Shown here: piece after piece, positions 22,258 through 31,628 of the stretch
How the letters are laid out: every line of letters starts with the position of its first letter
How positions within the stretch are numbered: position 1 is the first letter of the stretch
Assembly: GCA_009602725.1 (NCBI GenBank)
Contig: WELB01000018.1
Span: 987,173 to 1,051,083, forward strand
DNA: 63,911 nucleotides
Origin: Spirogloea muscicola
Lineage: Eukaryota > Streptophyta > Zygnematophyceae > Spirogloeales > Spirogloeaceae
Direction of reading: 5' to 3'
Translations under genes and position numbers: made by a program
The notes under the pieces: generated by a model
The model's input: the letters and a program-made list of their open reading frames with translations, nothing else
The model's database searches: none
Told to the model about the DNA's origin: nothing

Positions 22258-23421
22258 TAGTGCAAGTTGATAGCATCATTAAGATAAATTAAATAAGAAT
22301 GGTAAACACAGATGCCTGCAGGATAGCTACACTATTTCTAAACCAATTAGTGCCAATACAATCAAAAGGGAGCAATAGCAGCCACAGACAAAATTCTTCC
22401 TAATGATTACATAGTCCAGGCAAAACCAATTGCGAAGTTGGTGGCCCGTCTCTCCGCATCCATAACAGCTACCACCACCTGGCTCACGCGGCTTTTGGGA
22501 GTTGCTTGCACCTGCCACGCGTGGCTTCTGCAAGCTGCCGTGGGGACGAGCATTCAGACCCTCCTTCGGGTGGAACCTCTTCTTGCTGCGGTCCGCATCC
22601 GCCGACCTGTCTGCTTCCTGCAGGGGACGCTTGCCACGCCCCAGATCGGGCGTGCTGACCACCTTTCTGGCGAGTTCAATCATCTTCGAAAGATCTGTGA
22701 ACGCCTTCGAGGTAGTGGTGTCCGTCGCCACTCACGAGCGCATCGCAAAGGGCAGGCCAGCTTTGAGGCGGTGGCATTGGTCAATGGCCTGCATGGACTC
22801 AGTCCACAGCTTGGAGATGAGAAGTCGAAAGCGACGGACATATGGCTCAAAGTCAGCACTTCGCTCGCTTCCCATGCGCAGGCCATCCAGTTCATAACGG
22901 GCTCGCAGCTCCGCATGTGGATCACCGTATGCCGACATCAGCTATTCGGCGAAAAAGCTCCAGTCGTTGTACTCGGCTGGCTCCCTGCCCTTCTTGATGG
23001 AGTCCCACCACTCCCGAGGCTCCCACGCGAGGTGCGTCGCCGCCAGCGACACTCATGCCGTGGCGTCCGCCTCCTTGGTGGCGAACCATTCGGCCATCTC
23101 AGACAGCCATGATTGCAGCCCACCGCGATCGTCCTGTCCAGCGAACTGGCGGGGTGGATGGGCCGTTGCACGCCCATGCAGTGGGTTGCCGGCGCTCTTG
23201 CGCACCAAGTGCATGGCAGCATTGGTTTCTTGGGCATGGCGCTGTCCCGCGCGGAGCTGGGCGATGGTGGTGCGGTGCTCCTCGCACATGCGCTCGAGCA
23301 GGCGGTAGAGGCCCTCCGGGACTGGCCCATCGCCGCCTGGACTACCGCTAGGTCCGCCGTGAGGAATGCAACCCTCTGCAGGTCCCAGCCGACAAGCCCT
23401 CCAGGCCTTCGGCTCCCAGCT

Positions 23422-23522
23422 CGCCCTGGCCCTCTTGGGCCTGCCCCCCATGGGCCTGCCCGTCCTGGGCCTGCCCCGCCCGGGCCTGCCCCGCCTGGGC
23501 CTGCCCCGCCTGGGCCTGCCCC
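23422..23522 (-). repeat. 15-bp tandem repeat encoding Gly-Gln-Ala units in gag
   Basis: Six to seven diverged copies of GGCCTGCCCCGCCTG (plus reading). On the minus strand they read GQAQAGQAQAGQARAGQAQD in gag. The same part of gag near 29075-29200 carries a different repeat (AVDAAAAGRSAVDAAAA), so this N-terminal tract is prone to repeat turnover. Confidence 0.7.
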
Positions 23523-24091
23523 GCAGCAGCCGCTGCCGCAGCAGCCGACGGCTCTTCCTCCCGAGGAGGGCTCGGCGGCGCACTGGTAGTGCGTGACGTC
23601 ATGTTGTCTGAAGGACACTGAGTGATCAGTTCAGCTCCGACAGTCAGCAAATCACACAACCCAAATCGCAATGCAAGACATCGCAAGACTGGTGCACCAG
23701 CGAGCAAGCTTGCAAGGCAGCGCGCAACCTCACACCTCAAATAGCAGGCAAGGCAGACAGCCGCAGATATGACCAAGATCGATGCACACGACCAATACTG
23801 GCCACACGACTACCCTTACCACATAAGGACTGCAAGCTCAAGCCACACCTAAAAGGTTTCGAACGATCCCCAAGGGACCCACTTGGGGATCGGGCAGTCC
23901 GATTGGCGCTGGTCGTCGCTGGCTCTGCGCAAAGATGCCTCTGCACCCGGCGCGTCCGCTGAGCCGCCGCTCCGACCAACAACTGGCAAGCACTTAACTT
24001 TGACAGAAAAAGTCAGGCCAGAACATCAAGGTGATCCTTGCATCATCAGCAGTGAAAACAAGAGGTCACAAGCGCAGATGGATGCAAGACC

Positions 24092-24104
24092 GCCTCTAAT
24101 ACCA
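24092..24104 (-). other. Primer-binding site
   Basis: TGGTATTAGAGGC on the minus strand directly after the 5' LTR end. One base differs from the initiator-tRNA-Met complement TGGTATCAGAGGC found at the other copies. Confidence 0.7.
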
Positions 24105-24106
24105 AA

Positions 24107-24649
24107 TGTCGTGAATCCTCGCCCTACACATGCAGTTAGGGTGAGCAGTCCTTACTGGGTTCGGCCTTAGATTATTTAGGGGCCAACCCACTACACAGTG
24201 AAGCACTAGCGCAAAGGCGCAGCGGAAGATAGGCCCAGTGGCGCCGCCGTCCAGCGGCGACTCCACCTCCTGGGCGCAGGCCGGCGCAGCAGGCCCCGCA
24301 GCGGAGTGCGGCGGCGGCTGCGGCGGCGAGCAGCGGCAAGGCTGCTCTGGGCTTCACTGGCTTGAACTGTCTGTTGAGCCTCAGCCCCCAAGGCTCCTTG
24401 TGCTTCCCGGTGCCACCCCCCCTCCAGGGGAGTGAGCGGGTCGCCCCAAGGCCCGCCTTGCGGCGGACTTAAGATCCTCCGGTTGAACGGGCAAATCATC
24501 GAGGGGTATTTCGAATGGCGGGAACCCCCTCCGGGCGGGCCCTTGCGCGGCAAGCCGGCCCGCCACCTGGCGGGCCCACTTGTCCCAAATAGTCGGTCAT
24601 GTGATGCCATCAGAGCCATGTGGCTTAACCGCACGGCTGATTCATTACA
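24107..24649 (-). repeat. Family A LTR (5' LTR of the 17.3-24.6 kb element)
   Basis: TGTCGTGAATCCTCGCCCTACACATG ... CGGCTGATTCATTACA, 543 bp. Terminal hairpin CCCTA/TAGGG and GC hairpin GCCGCCGTCCAGCGGCG are present. It lies directly against protease-end sequence of another minus-strand element on its right. Confidence 0.8.
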
Positions 24650-26140
24650 GCGAGTCTGGCGTTCACAGTCAAGGCACGCTGATGCGGCACGAAGCCAGTC
24701 ATCTCCCAATATCACATTGAATGCGACGGTCAACGCAATAGCGTAGCAAAGCACCTCGGCTTTATAATGTTGAATGCAAATCGGCATTGAGCACAAACCC
24801 AGCACATTGGTGGGGTGGCCATCGGCCAATGTCACTCTAGATAGACCGTCTGCTTGCAAATGCAAGCCAGCGGAGCACACCAAATCCTTACTCACAAAGG
24901 ACACTGAAGCCCCTGAGTCTACGAGGAACCTAGCTGGTGCCATGACAACCAGCCCCTCAAACAGCACTAGTATGTCCACCATGGACGCTGCCAAGATACG
25001 GGGTGCGAGCAACGTAGACCGACCGAGTTCGGGTGAAGCCTACGCCGAGAGGCATCAACGCTACGCCTAAGGAGCCTGTTTCCCGCCTCATGCGAGCACA
25101 ACAGCGTAATCTCCAGCGGAGCTCGATCAATTACGCCGCGCTTCTGCGGCACACTGAAGAACAGCATTTCTTCAGCCTCACGGCTCTCAGGCCAGCTCGG
25201 ATTAAGATCAGCAGCCAATTTCAAGTCATTGTGGGCAACCCACATAAATAGAGGCCCTCCAGCCTCAGACCTTGCAACCAAGCAGAGATGGAGCGCACGA
25301 CCGGTACGTTGGTTGGCGGGCAAGCAATGCCGGCAAGATTAAACAGCGCAAGTGCGTCTGGCTGAAATGAAATGGCTCCCAGAAGCAAGGGTCAGGCACT
25401 CACGCTTCCCCTCGACGCTGCCCTTGTCCCGGCCCATCGGGCGCTGTGGACGTGGCCTTGCCGAAGATGCCGCCGGGCAGTCCCTGAGCAGGTGGCCCTG
25501 GTCACCGCATTTGTTCCAGCCAGCGCCCTCCGCGCGTGGCTTGGAGAAGCCGCCGTGAGGACTCGCGTTCGAGCCCTGGCGTGGGTTGAAACGCTTGTTG
25601 CCGCGATCTGCATCAGAACCGCCTGCCTGCAGCAGGGGGCGCTTGCTCGGACCGGCAAGGTTCGGCGTGCTGAGCACCTTGCGAGCGTGCTCCACCATCT
25701 GGGTGTTTGAAATCCGTGAGCTGTTTCGCCGTCGCGGAATCCATCGCGACGCAAGTACGATAACGGTTAGGCAGTCCAGCATTAAAACGCTGGCATTGCT
25801 CAATGGTCCTCATGGGCTCGGTGCGTAGCTTGGATAGCAGCAGCCGGAAGCTCCGCAGATAGGTCTCAAAGGCCTCGCTCCCCTCGCCCTCCATGTGGAG
25901 AGCATCAAGCTCGTCGCGGGCGCGCAGCTCCTCGTGGGGGTCACTATACGTGGACAAGAGCGAGCTGCAAAAGAAGCTCCATTCATTGTACTCCGCGGGC
26001 ACTGAGCCCTTCTTCAGGGTATTCCACCACTCCCGGGGCTCCCCTGTGAGATAGGTAGAAGCGAGGCGCACGCGTGTGCCTCCGCCTCCGTGAGAGAACA
26101 TATGAACCACTCATCCATCTCATCAAGCCATGGCTGCAAC
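24650..26140 (-). pseudogene. gag-pol: gag C-terminus, zinc knuckle, linker domain and aspartic protease
   Basis: Capsid part at 25613-26110 has YLTGEPREWWNTLKKGSVPA and ELRARDELDALHMEGEG. The knuckle near 25480-25520 reads CGDQGHLLRDC; its first Cys lies in the partial GWNKCGDQ context and only three of four ligands are clear. The linker lies at about 24967-25323. The protease has the catalytic triad LVDSGASVSFVS and VILGDDWL. Frame breaks near 25340 and 25600. Confidence 0.75.
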
Positions 26141-26371
26141 TGTCATGAAACAGCCGTCTGGTTAAGCCACATGGCTCTGTTGGCATTACATGACCGACTA
26201 TTTGGGCCAGGTGACCCGCCAGCTGGCTGGCCGGGCAAGTGGCCCGCCCGGGTGCGGGTTCAGCCAGTCCCGAAACACCCCTCGCCCGGATCCCCGTTCA
26301 AGGGAGGATCTTTGGGTCCGCCGCAAGGCGGGCCTTGAGGCGAACCTGCTCACACCCCTGGGGGGGGGGGG

Positions 26372-27451
26372 TGTAACGTCCCCGCTGTTACGGGACGCTT
26401 AACTCCGAGTTAAGCGCTACCGTGTAACCAACTGACGCGCACGTGCCTGACGCGTGTGACGCGCATGTGACGCGCGAGTGACCCGCGCGAGGTGACGCGC
26501 GGTGTGACGCGCCTGTCAGCGATGTGACGCACAGGCGCGCCGCCTCCAGCAGAGGTGGCGAATCCTGGACTTCCGGAGAGAAGCTCCTCGGCATATTCTG
26601 GTATCTGCCGACACACCCGTAATGACGTGTATGTGACACGTGTGGCGCGCCCGTGACGCCACGCCACACCCGTGACGCACTGGCGGCGCCGCAAGCCGGC
26701 GCCGCAGGACGCCGCCGCTCGGCGGCGCCGCAGTCAGAGCGCCGCCGCCCGGCGGCGCCGCAGGCTGGCCGCCGTTGGCCGCATTGGTCGCCACTGGCCG
26801 CCACTTCCAGATGGAAGCCGCGTGGCCTGGCCACGTACTAGATTCCCCATGTCGGGCCCGCCTTCCCGAGGTGGGCCCTGAGACGAACCTCCCAGAGACC
26901 CCTGGGGAGGGTGGCACGTGAAGCACTACAAGTAGGGCTGAGAGCAGACTCGGGAAACTCGGTCAATCTCAGTGAAGGCCACGTACTAGATTCCCCTTGT
27001 CGGGCCCGCCTTCCCGAGGTGGGCCCTGAGACGAACCTCCCAGAGACCCCTGGGGAGGGTGGCACGTGAAGCACTACAAGTAGGGCTGAGAGCAGACTCG
27101 AGAAACTCGGTCAATCTCAGTGAAGCCCGCGAGAGAGAGGCGCAGCCCTGCTGCCGCCTGCTGCCGCAGCCCGCCGACGCAGCCCTGCTGCTGCCTGCTG
27201 CCGCAGCCGTCGCCGCATCCCGTCGTGGCGGATCTTCCTCGGCTCTCTGTGAGTAAGACTGTGACTGCAGTCGCTGGCCCGCACTTGAGAGGTGAGCTGC
27301 TGACTGTCGGCAGCATCTCAGGCCAAGACTTCCGCTGTGTGATACACGTGGTGCTTCGCTGTGCTGGGGGTTTGTCTCAAAACCCCAAAGACCGAACTCA
27401 ATCAGGACATAACTGACCCTCGACTGTGTCTTAAGGGTCATGAATGCTTCA
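26372..27451 (+). repeat. Family C solo LTR nested in a family A LTR
   Basis: TGTAACGTCCCCGCTG ... GGGTCATGAATGCTTCA, 1080 bp, with G5 on both sides as target duplication. U3 carries a GTGACGCGC-rich degenerate repeat (26430-26540) and a GGCGCCGCAG-rich block; a 148-bp stretch is duplicated in tandem. Family C core with CTTCCGCTGTG at about 27328. Confidence 0.85.
26829..27124 (+). repeat. 148-bp tandem duplication in the family C LTR
   Basis: Copy 1 at 26829-26976 and copy 2 at 26977-27124 start GGCCACGTACTAGATTCCCC and end CAATCTCAGTGAA, with only a few differences (for example CATGTCGGG versus CTTGTCGGG). The other family C LTR (42343-43212) has one copy, so the doubling is specific to this LTR. 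Confidence 0.9.
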
Positions 27452-27764
27452 GGGGGTGGCACGGGGAAGCACTAAGGAGCCTCAGGGGCTGAGGCTCATG
27501 AATCAGTTCGAGCCCGGGAAGCCTCGGAGCAGCCTTGCCGCTGCTCGCGGCCGCAGCCGCCGCCGCACTGCGCTGCGGGGCCTGCTGCGCCGGCCTGCGC
27601 CCAGGAGGTGGAGTCGCCGTCAAGGCGGCGCCACAGGGCCTGTCTTCCGCTGCGCTATGCGCTAGTGCTTCCTTGTGTAGTGGGTTGGACCCTAAACCCC
27701 CTATGCTCGATTACAATAAGGACTCTCTCCCTCTAACTGCGTGTTCAGGGCGAGATTCGTTACA

Positions 27765-29227
27765 GCAACCCTCCCCGATCGCCGTGACCGGAGAACTGCC
27801 TGGGTGCATGGGCCCTGGCAAGTCCATGCTCAGGGGGACCGTTGCTCTTGCGCCCAAGGTGCAACGAGGCATCCACCTCTTGCATTTGTCGCTCTGCGGC
27901 GCGCAGCCGGACGAGGAGGGTGCGCTGCTCCGAGCAAATCCTTGCATTGAGCCGGTGTTGGGCTGGGTCCGACGTAGGCTGGGCTGCTGCCAGATCTTGC
28001 ACGAGGAGGGCCATCCGTTGCACCTCCGCAGCCGACAAGCCCTCGTGGCCTTCGGCTCCCAGCTCGGCGTGTCCCGTAAGGCTTGCCCCGCAGCAGCCAC
28101 TGTGTGACAACTCTGCATCTAATCACACAGTTAGAGTCAGATTGTCCTGGTTTGGTTTCGAGCATAGGGTGTTTATGAGACAACCCTCATACAGGAGAAC
28201 GCCAACACACATACGCGCAAAGGAGCGCAGCGGAAGTCTTACCCTGAGGCACCGCCCTAGGGCGATGACCCCACCAATAGACTTACAGAGAGCCGGCGGG
28301 GCCCGCAGCGATGAGCTGCGGCGACGGGCTGGCAGCAGGCGGCAGCAGCAGAGCTGTGGCGGCGGCGGCAGCAGCAGGCAGCAGCGGGGCTGACTAGGCA
28401 GCAGCAGGGCTGTGTCTCTCTCGGCGCTGGTCGGACTCCGGTGTCCGGCCGAGGCCCACTACTTATACCGATTTTCCTGCCACCCCTCCCAGAGTGTGTG
28501 ACGAGGGTCGCCCCCAGGGCCCTCCCCCGGAAGGGCGGGCCAGACAAGGTGAAGCGACGAATATGCCGGACGCTGCAGCGCGCGGGAGAAGCAGCGGATG
28601 GCCCCAGGAGTGAGACTCCAGGGAACACGACGGATCTTGCCAGACGCTGCCGCGCGCAAGCAAAGCGGCGCCTGACGGCTGGAGGGGAACTCCAGGGAAT
28701 ACGACGGATCGGCCAGGCACTACCGCGCACGAAGGAAGCAGCGCCTGGCGGATGGAGTTAAACTCCCGGACGTTGCCGCGCGTGAGCGAAGCAGCGTCCG
28801 CCGGTAGGAGTACGACAACTCCCGGACGATGCCGCGCGCGAGCGAAGCAAAAACAACCTGGCGGGCGAGGCCGCCTGCACGTGAGGTACGGAGCCCGGGG
28901 GCTTCGGACCGTACTTAGCTACACGGAGTGCAGCGAAGCATCCGCACCGTTTGGGATCCAAAACGGTAGATACGATACGCTCATGTAAAGTTACCGGCAC
29001 CGTTGGCACGCCCAAACGGGGAGAAGTTACACACTGCATCCGCAGCATCTGGCCCCCCCCGCTGCATTCACAGCCGACCGCCCCATAGCAGCCGCTGCAT
29101 CCACAGCCGACCGTCCTGCAGCCGCTGCATCCACAGCTGACCGCTCTGCAGCAGCCGCTGCATCCGCAGCCGACCGCGCCGCCGTCCAAGGAGGGCTGGA
29201 TCGCGCGCTGGATGTATGTGAAGTCAT
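27765..29227 (-). pseudogene. gag: gag N-terminal half, interrupted by a family B solo LTR
   Basis: Starts at ATG 29227 (MTSHTSSARSSPPWT) followed by an Ala-rich repeat, interrupted at 29031-28103 by an LTR, and resumes with GLSAAEVQRMALLVQDLAAA, LLVRLRAAERQMQEVDAS (predicted helical) and HAPRQFSGHGDRGGL. It continues beyond another LTR at 26140. Equivalent to the gag starting at 23602. Confidence 0.65.
28103..29031 (-). repeat. Family B solo LTR
   Basis: TGTGACAACTCTGC ... GGGGAGAAGTTACA, 929 bp, flanked by CACTG at 28098-28102 and 29032-29036. Terminal hairpin, GC hairpin near 28250-28267 and the CAG tract are present. The variable module (28550-28880) has about five copies of a ~70-bp unit with GCCGCGCGxGAGCGAAGCAG. 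Confidence 0.9.
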
Positions 29228-29723
29228 GCTGTCTGATGTACACTGAGTGATCAATCCAGCTCCGACAGTCAGCAGATCACACACTCCACACTGCAATACA
29301 GGACATCGCAAGCTGGTGCACCAACGAGCGAGCAAGCAAGGCAGCGCGCAACTCCACACCTCAATCAGCAGGCAGGCAGACAGCCGCAATGTGACCAAGA
29401 CCGATGCTCACGATCAATGCTGGTCACACGACTGACCTCACCACACAAAGGCTGCAAGCTCAAGCCACACCTCAAGAGTAGCGAACGCAGCAAGTGGTCC
29501 TCGAGGGTCAGTCCGCAGTCTGGCGTTGGTCGCCGGCTCACGGCGCAAGGATGACGCAGCACCCGGCGCTTCCACGGAGCCGTCCCACGGACCGACGTCT
29601 GGCAAGCACTTCAACTTTGACAGAAAAAGTTCAGGCCAGCATATCAAGGAGATCCTTGCATCATCAACGCGAGCACAAGAAGTCACAAGCGCGATGGATG
29701 CAAAATCGCCTCTGATACCAAAT
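29228..29723 (-). other. Leader and primer-binding site (29708-29720) of the 24.6-30.3 kb element
   Basis: Non-coding leader between the 5' LTR and gag, similar to those at 23603-24106 and about 4700-4990. Conserved stretches include the inverse of GACCAAGACCGATGC and of CTGGTGCACCAGCGAGCGA. TGGTATCAGAGGC on the minus strand is the initiator-Met-tRNA primer site. Confidence 0.6.
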
Positions 29724-30275
29724 TGTAGAGAACCTCGCCCTACACACGCAGTCAGGACGCAGTCAGGGTGAGCAGTCCTCGTTGAATTCGAGCATAGGGG
29801 GTTCAGAGGCCAACCCACTACACAAGGAAGCACTAGCGAATAGCGCAGCGGAAGACAGGCCCTGTGGCGCCGCCGTTCGACGGCGACTCCACCTCCTGGG
29901 CGCAGGCCAGCGTAGCAGGCCCCGCAGCGTAGTGCGGCGGCGGCTGCGGCGGCGAGCAGCGGCAAGGCTGCTCCCATGCTTCCCGGGCTCGAACTGATTA
30001 TACAGCCTCAGCCCCCAACGCTCCTTGTGCTTCTCCGTGCCAACCCCCTCCAGGGGTGTGAGCGGGTCGCCCCAAGGCCCGCCTTGCGGCGGGCCCAAGA
30101 TCCTTTGTTTGAACGGGCGAATCATCGAGGGGTATTTCGAACGGCGGGACCCCCCTCCGGGCGGGCCCTTGCGCGGCAAGCCAGCCCGCCACCTGGCGGG
30201 CCCACTTGTCCCAAAAAGTCGGTCATGTTATGCCAACAGAGCCATGTGGCTTTACCAAACGGCTGGTTCATTACA
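29724..30275 (-). repeat. Family A LTR (5' LTR)
   Basis: TGTAGAGAACCTCGCCC ... GGCTGGTTCATTACA, 552 bp. It has a small local duplication in the terminal hairpin region (CGCAGTCAGGA CGCAGTCAGGG). It abuts RNase H sequence of a plus-strand element on the right. Confidence 0.8.
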
Positions 30276-30901
30276 GGTGCCGTGCTCTTGCAAGAGGGTC
30301 ACCCAATAGCGTATGAGAGTCGCCTGCTGATCCCTGCAGAGCGATATTACCCTACGGGCGAGCAGGTATTGCTGGCTGTGGTGCACGCCTTTCGTGTCTG
30401 GCGTAGCTACCTGGAGGGTGTGGGATTTACGGTGGTCACGGATCATCGCCCGTTGACGTATTATCACACACATCGGCATTTGTCTCGACCGTCAAGCTCG
30501 ATGGGCTGAGTGTATGCAAACATTCCGTTTCCAGTGGGTGTACCCCGCCCTGGACGGCTGAATGTTGCGGACCCAGTGAGTCGACAACATTCGAGGGGCT
30601 GCTGTGTTGGCTACCTTGAAGTGGAGTGCGGGCTGCAGGCCTGCGTCCAACTCATCGAGCTTCTCGGCAACCCACCGCCGACCTCTCTGAGCTGTAGGTG
30701 CAGTACTCGTGAAGGGTATGGCAAAGACCCATGGTTTGCTGAGGGAGCCAACGTATGCTCCCTCACCGATTACAAAGGCTTCTGGTGGCAAGGCGACGCT
30801 ATTGTGGTCCCGAACTGCAGTGCCTTGCGCACTGACATCATGCACGAGCTGCATGATATGCCTTACGTGGTCATCTGGGATACAGCAAGACCAAACAGGC
30901 T
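30276..30901 (+). pseudogene. pol: RNase H to HHCC fragment of a chromovirus
   Basis: Opens mid-domain with GAVLLQEGHPIAYESRLLIP and continues through VVTDHRPLTYYHTH, a stop near 30508, then LTDYKGFWWQGDAIVVPNC and the HHCC start (MHELHDMPY). It is closest to the copy at 52.7-53.4 kb, sharing YESRLLIP and TDHRPLTYYHTH. Integrase stops at CAAACAGGCT, where a foreign segment takes over. Confidence 0.65.
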
Positions 30902-31262
30902 TGCTTCGATCTCAAACAGACTATGACAGGTATCTGCATTTGTAATTATGCAAGTTACTGACAGTGACGTCTGCTTAGCTGAACCATCAGAGTACAGCGT
31001 GATCGGCAAAGATTTTTGACTATTGCCTGTGCTTTTGTCCGTACCACCAGTTGCAGTCTTAATTATGAAGTTGCTATGGACAACATTTGAAGACTGCAGC
31101 TTCAGTACTCATATTCTACCCCGATGTACAGGCTGGGCACCTGAGTCGACCAGAACCAAAGGAGGCCGCGACGACTCAATCTTCAACTGCCTGAACTGTT
31201 GTCCAGCATTGTAACAGATAGATTATTTATTTCTCACTTGGTGTCCTGCAAGGTGCAGAGCC
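30902..31262 (+). repeat. 361-bp non-gypsy segment, shared with 53387-53747
   Basis: No chromovirus similarity. It is nearly identical in order and length to 53387-53747 and starts at exactly the same integrase position (after CCAAACAGGCT). The minus-strand reading has short peptides (VTLYSD, SVTCIITNADTYHSLFEIEA) that could be a broken protein, but I cannot name it. See findings. Confidence 0.7.
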
Positions 31263-31557
31263 AGTGTGTCATAAGTCGAGCCATACCATACGGATGGCCG
31301 TATTCAACCGCCCCCACCTTCCCTCGTTATAGATGGCGAGAAGGATTTTCAAGTGGAGGAGGTTTTGTCTCACAGGGACAAACTCCGTGGGCGTCGAAGT
31401 CCCGTGAGTTCCTTATCAAGTGGCTCGGCTATGGGCCTGAGCACGATACGTGGGAAACTGCGGTCAATGTTGCCCATTGTCGCTCCCGCGTCCAGAAGTA
31501 TTTGACACGCAACCACGCCTCTTATCTCCGAAGTCCAGTATTTTCCCGCCGGGCTTA
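31263..31557 (+). pseudogene. pol: Integrase C-terminus and chromodomain (family B type)
   Basis: Reads into a chromodomain in the final frame: SREFLIKWLGYGPEHDTWET, then VNVAHCRSR, and a stop at 31557. The first half of the chromodomain is out of frame. The polypurine tract AAGTGGGGAGGTA (31616-31628) and a family B LTR follow. Confidence 0.65.
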
Positions 31558-31628
31558 ATCCCCCTGGGTTGAGCCCCTGTGGTGCTCCATTCTCGCTCCG
31601 AGGACGTGAATATCTAAGTGGGGAGGTA

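Larger units (their letters stand above)
21760..22433. other. Inserted organellar (probably mitochondrial) DNA, NUMT-like
   Basis: An AT-rich 670-bp block with four organellar-type tRNA genes sits in a GC-rich retrotransposon gag. The junctions share TTGC (21756-21759 and 22430-22433); removing the insert and one TTGC restores the expected gag reading through the zinc knuckle (LRN then LPVG). Between and after the tRNAs there is only AT-rich spacer with a short direct repeat (AAAGCAGAAAACAGC near 22148-22186). The trnE resembles plant and algal mitochondrial trnE more than the plastid gene, so I favour mitochondrial origin. Confidence 0.85.
21281..23602 (-). pseudogene. gag: gag and linker-domain pseudogene, split by organellar DNA
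   Basis: Starts at ATG 23602 (MTSRTTSAPPSPPREEE), then a Gly-Gln-Ala repeat tract, a coiled-coil-like stretch (LLERMCEEHRTTIAQLRAGQ), HPPRQFAGQDDRGGLQSWL, capsid pieces (ELRARYELDGLRMG), and a knuckle CYGCGETGHQLRN that stops two residues before its last Cys, where foreign DNA enters. Beyond the insert the frame resumes with a linker region ([58 protein letters not shown]). At about 21280 this jumps directly to the pre-RT motif [10 protein letters not shown]; no DSGA protease lies between. Several frameshifts. Confidence 0.65.
17322..24649 (-). mobile_element. Long minus-strand chromovirus with two LTRs, protease deleted, invaded by mtDNA and a solo LTR
   Basis: 5' LTR 24107-24649, primer site 24092-24104, leader, gag from 23602, linker domain, RT, RNase H, integrase, chromodomain, polypurine tract (inverse TACCTCCCCACTC at 17849), 3' LTR 17322-17848. 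Secondary events: organellar DNA in the zinc knuckle (21760-22433), a family A solo LTR in the chromodomain (18037-18575), and a deletion removing protease near 21280. Flanking bases do not form a target duplication (CTGCA versus GCGAG) and the two flanks come from different elements, so the ends were rearranged. Confidence 0.75.
26141..27764 (+). repeat. Family A solo LTR, itself interrupted by a family C LTR
   Basis: Starts TGTCATGAAACAGCC and ends GCGAGATTCGTTACA. It is flanked by GCAAC at 26136-26140 and 27765-27769. The two halves (26141-26371 and 27452-27764) join at a G-run to give an LTR of normal family A length. It is inserted in gag between GHGDRGGL and the capsid domain. Confidence 0.9.
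24650..30275 (-). mobile_element. Minus-strand chromovirus 5' half with three LTRs nested inside
   Basis: 5' LTR A 29724-30275, primer site 29708-29720, leader, gag from 29227, knuckle, linker domain and protease down to 24650, where the neighbouring element's LTR cuts it off. Inserted in it: solo LTR B (28103-29031, TSD CACTG), and solo LTR A (26141-27764, TSD GCAAC) that itself carries solo LTR C (26372-27451, TSD GGGGG). Confidence 0.8.

Noticed and set aside
21760-22433. Genuine nuclear tRNA cluster
   Set aside because: The tRNA sequences are organellar in type and AT-rich, they include an organelle-like trnE, and the block is an insertion with short direct repeats in a retroelement.
21760-22433. 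Plastid origin of the tRNA block
   Set aside because: Not excluded, but trnE resembles mitochondrial trnE (CCTTTCGTCTAG...TTTTCATG) more than the plastid gene, and the plastid trnI(GAU) normally lies in the rRNA spacer.
23053-23618. Pro/Gly-rich long ORFs on both strands over the gag repeat as separate genes
   Set aside because: They are shadow frames of the GC-rich 15-bp repeat and of gag.
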